Notes under the pieces: generated by a model | What the model was told of the DNA's origin: nothing | Seen by the model: only the letters and a program-made list of their open reading frames with translations | Databases searched by the model: none | Position numbers and translations under genes: made by a program | In this document: positions 25,857 through 26,381 of the stretch, piece after piece | How positions within the stretch are numbered: position 1 is the first letter of the stretch | Layout: every line of letters starts with the position of its first letter | Source of the DNA: an uncultured Oscillospiraceae bacterium | GTDB taxonomy: Bacteria; Bacillota; Clostridia; Oscillospirales; Oscillospiraceae | NCBI GenBank assembly: GCA_934565795.1 | Contig: CAKTIM010000030.1 | Coordinates: 1-26,381 of the forward strand | Direction of reading: 5' to 3' | Length of the DNA stretch: 26,381 bases

Positions 25857-26295
25857 GTAGGGGTCGGCAACCTGCCGACCCTCAACCCAACGGTTTCGAT
25901 AGCAGTAAAGATGAACGTATAACCTGACGTATACATCCCCAAGCTTCCCTGTGGGGTGTTGCAGAGCGCAGCGAATCTTTAATTACAATCATTGCCGGTG
26001 GCAATGATACAATAATTAATTAGCTGTCGCCGCAGCGACTGAAGAGGGCACTCAGCCCATGGTTTCGAGAGAGAGTTGGTTAAAACGGTAGACGGTTAAA
26101 CATTCTGAGTGCGTAGGGGCGGATACCAGCCGCCCGAAAGGTAACGAAACTGAGCTGTACAGCCGAACCGCTCAATCCCGGCACCCAGCGGGGCGACAAA
26201 TTGCCGCCCCCTACGAACTCAGAAACGTTTGGTAATGTCCATTCAACCGACAACTCAATTCCGCGACGCTGCGGGCGGCTGGTATCCGCCACTAC
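25857..26295. repeat. Intergenic REP-like cassette D with long core variant
   Basis: The complete cassette follows the GH115 stop by 18 bases. Its hairpins are at 25857-25881 (+), 26113-26135 (+), 26190-26214 (-) and 26273-26295 (-). The core (about 25940-26048) carries the ~65-bp alternative segment with its own AATCATTGCC/GGCAATGAT hairpin, shared with block A in the opposite orientation. Without it the length is about 377 bp. No separate terminator is seen for GH115, so the first hairpin may serve. A minus-strand open frame (26080-26358) is repeat-derived and rejected. Confidence 0.87.
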
Positions 26296-26381
26296 GAAAT
26301 TTGTTTTTAGAGCGTATCTGAAAATGAAGTATTCTTGTATTATTTCAACAAAATCCAAATGGAAGCAAGGTGGACAAACGC
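26296..26381. other. AT-rich window edge, no gene called
   Basis: The last 86 bases are visibly more AT-rich than the rest, and nothing in them can be assigned. They may be the start of an inserted element or of the next intergenic region. Confidence 0.3.

Overview
The window looks like chromosomal DNA of a GC-rich gut-type Clostridia (Oscillospiraceae/Ruminococcaceae-like). This rests on Firmicutes-style AGGAGG ribosome binding sites, sigma-A promoters with 17-base spacers, LacI/AraC-controlled glycan loci, MsmX-dependent-type sugar permeases and a Cys-rich repeat surface protein. The genus cannot be fixed from the sequence alone.

Layout. (1) 2-1033: the 3' end of a secreted or surface repeat protein. 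(2) 1034-1832: a mirrored block of intergenic repeats. (3) 1833-5581, minus strand: a two-gene operon for cellobiose phosphorylase (GH94) and a GH1 beta-glucosidase. (4) 5582-6400: a repeat block carrying a small nested inverted-repeat insertion, plus a terminator. (5) 6401-12471, minus strand: a complete Opp/Dpp-class ABC importer (binding protein, two permeases, two ATPases). (6) 12692-13693, minus strand: a LacI-family repressor, divergent from (7) a GH2 beta-mannosidase at 13971-16397. (8) 16398-17187: terminators and repeats. (9) 17188-20949, minus strand: a second importer (LplB/YtcP-type permeases and a family-1 binding protein, with no ATPase), divergent from (10) 21254-25838, an araC / DUF624 (YesL-like) / GH115 alpha-glucuronidase operon. 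(11) 25839-26381: another repeat cassette and the AT-rich window edge.

How the genes fit together. Two neighbouring hemicellulose systems are visible. The first imports beta-linked gluco- and manno-oligosaccharides through an Opp-class transporter. Cytoplasmic cellobiose phosphorylase, beta-glucosidase and beta-mannosidase then degrade them, which matches the products expected from glucomannan or from cellulose plus mannan. LacI and GH2 have strong divergent promoters, each with a CGAAAACGT operator-like site. Related AAACGTTT sites lie upstream of the GH94 operon and of araC. The second system resembles the aldouronate-utilisation loci of Gram-positive bacteria (lplA/lplB/ytcP transporter), but a leaderless GH115 takes the place of the usual GH67 glucuronidase. 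It would handle methylglucuronate-substituted xylo-oligosaccharides inside the cell.

The most unusual material is intergenic. A cassette of about 377 bp recurs, built from GTAG-headed hairpins in a fixed order and orientation around a core with exchangeable inner segments. It lies at gene 3' ends and never in the two divergent promoter regions. Its architecture recalls proteobacterial REP/BIME elements. Two further foldback elements are present: one of 102 bp, inserted in a GTAG head with a GTAG duplication, and one of about 219 bp between the second transporter's permease and binding-protein genes.
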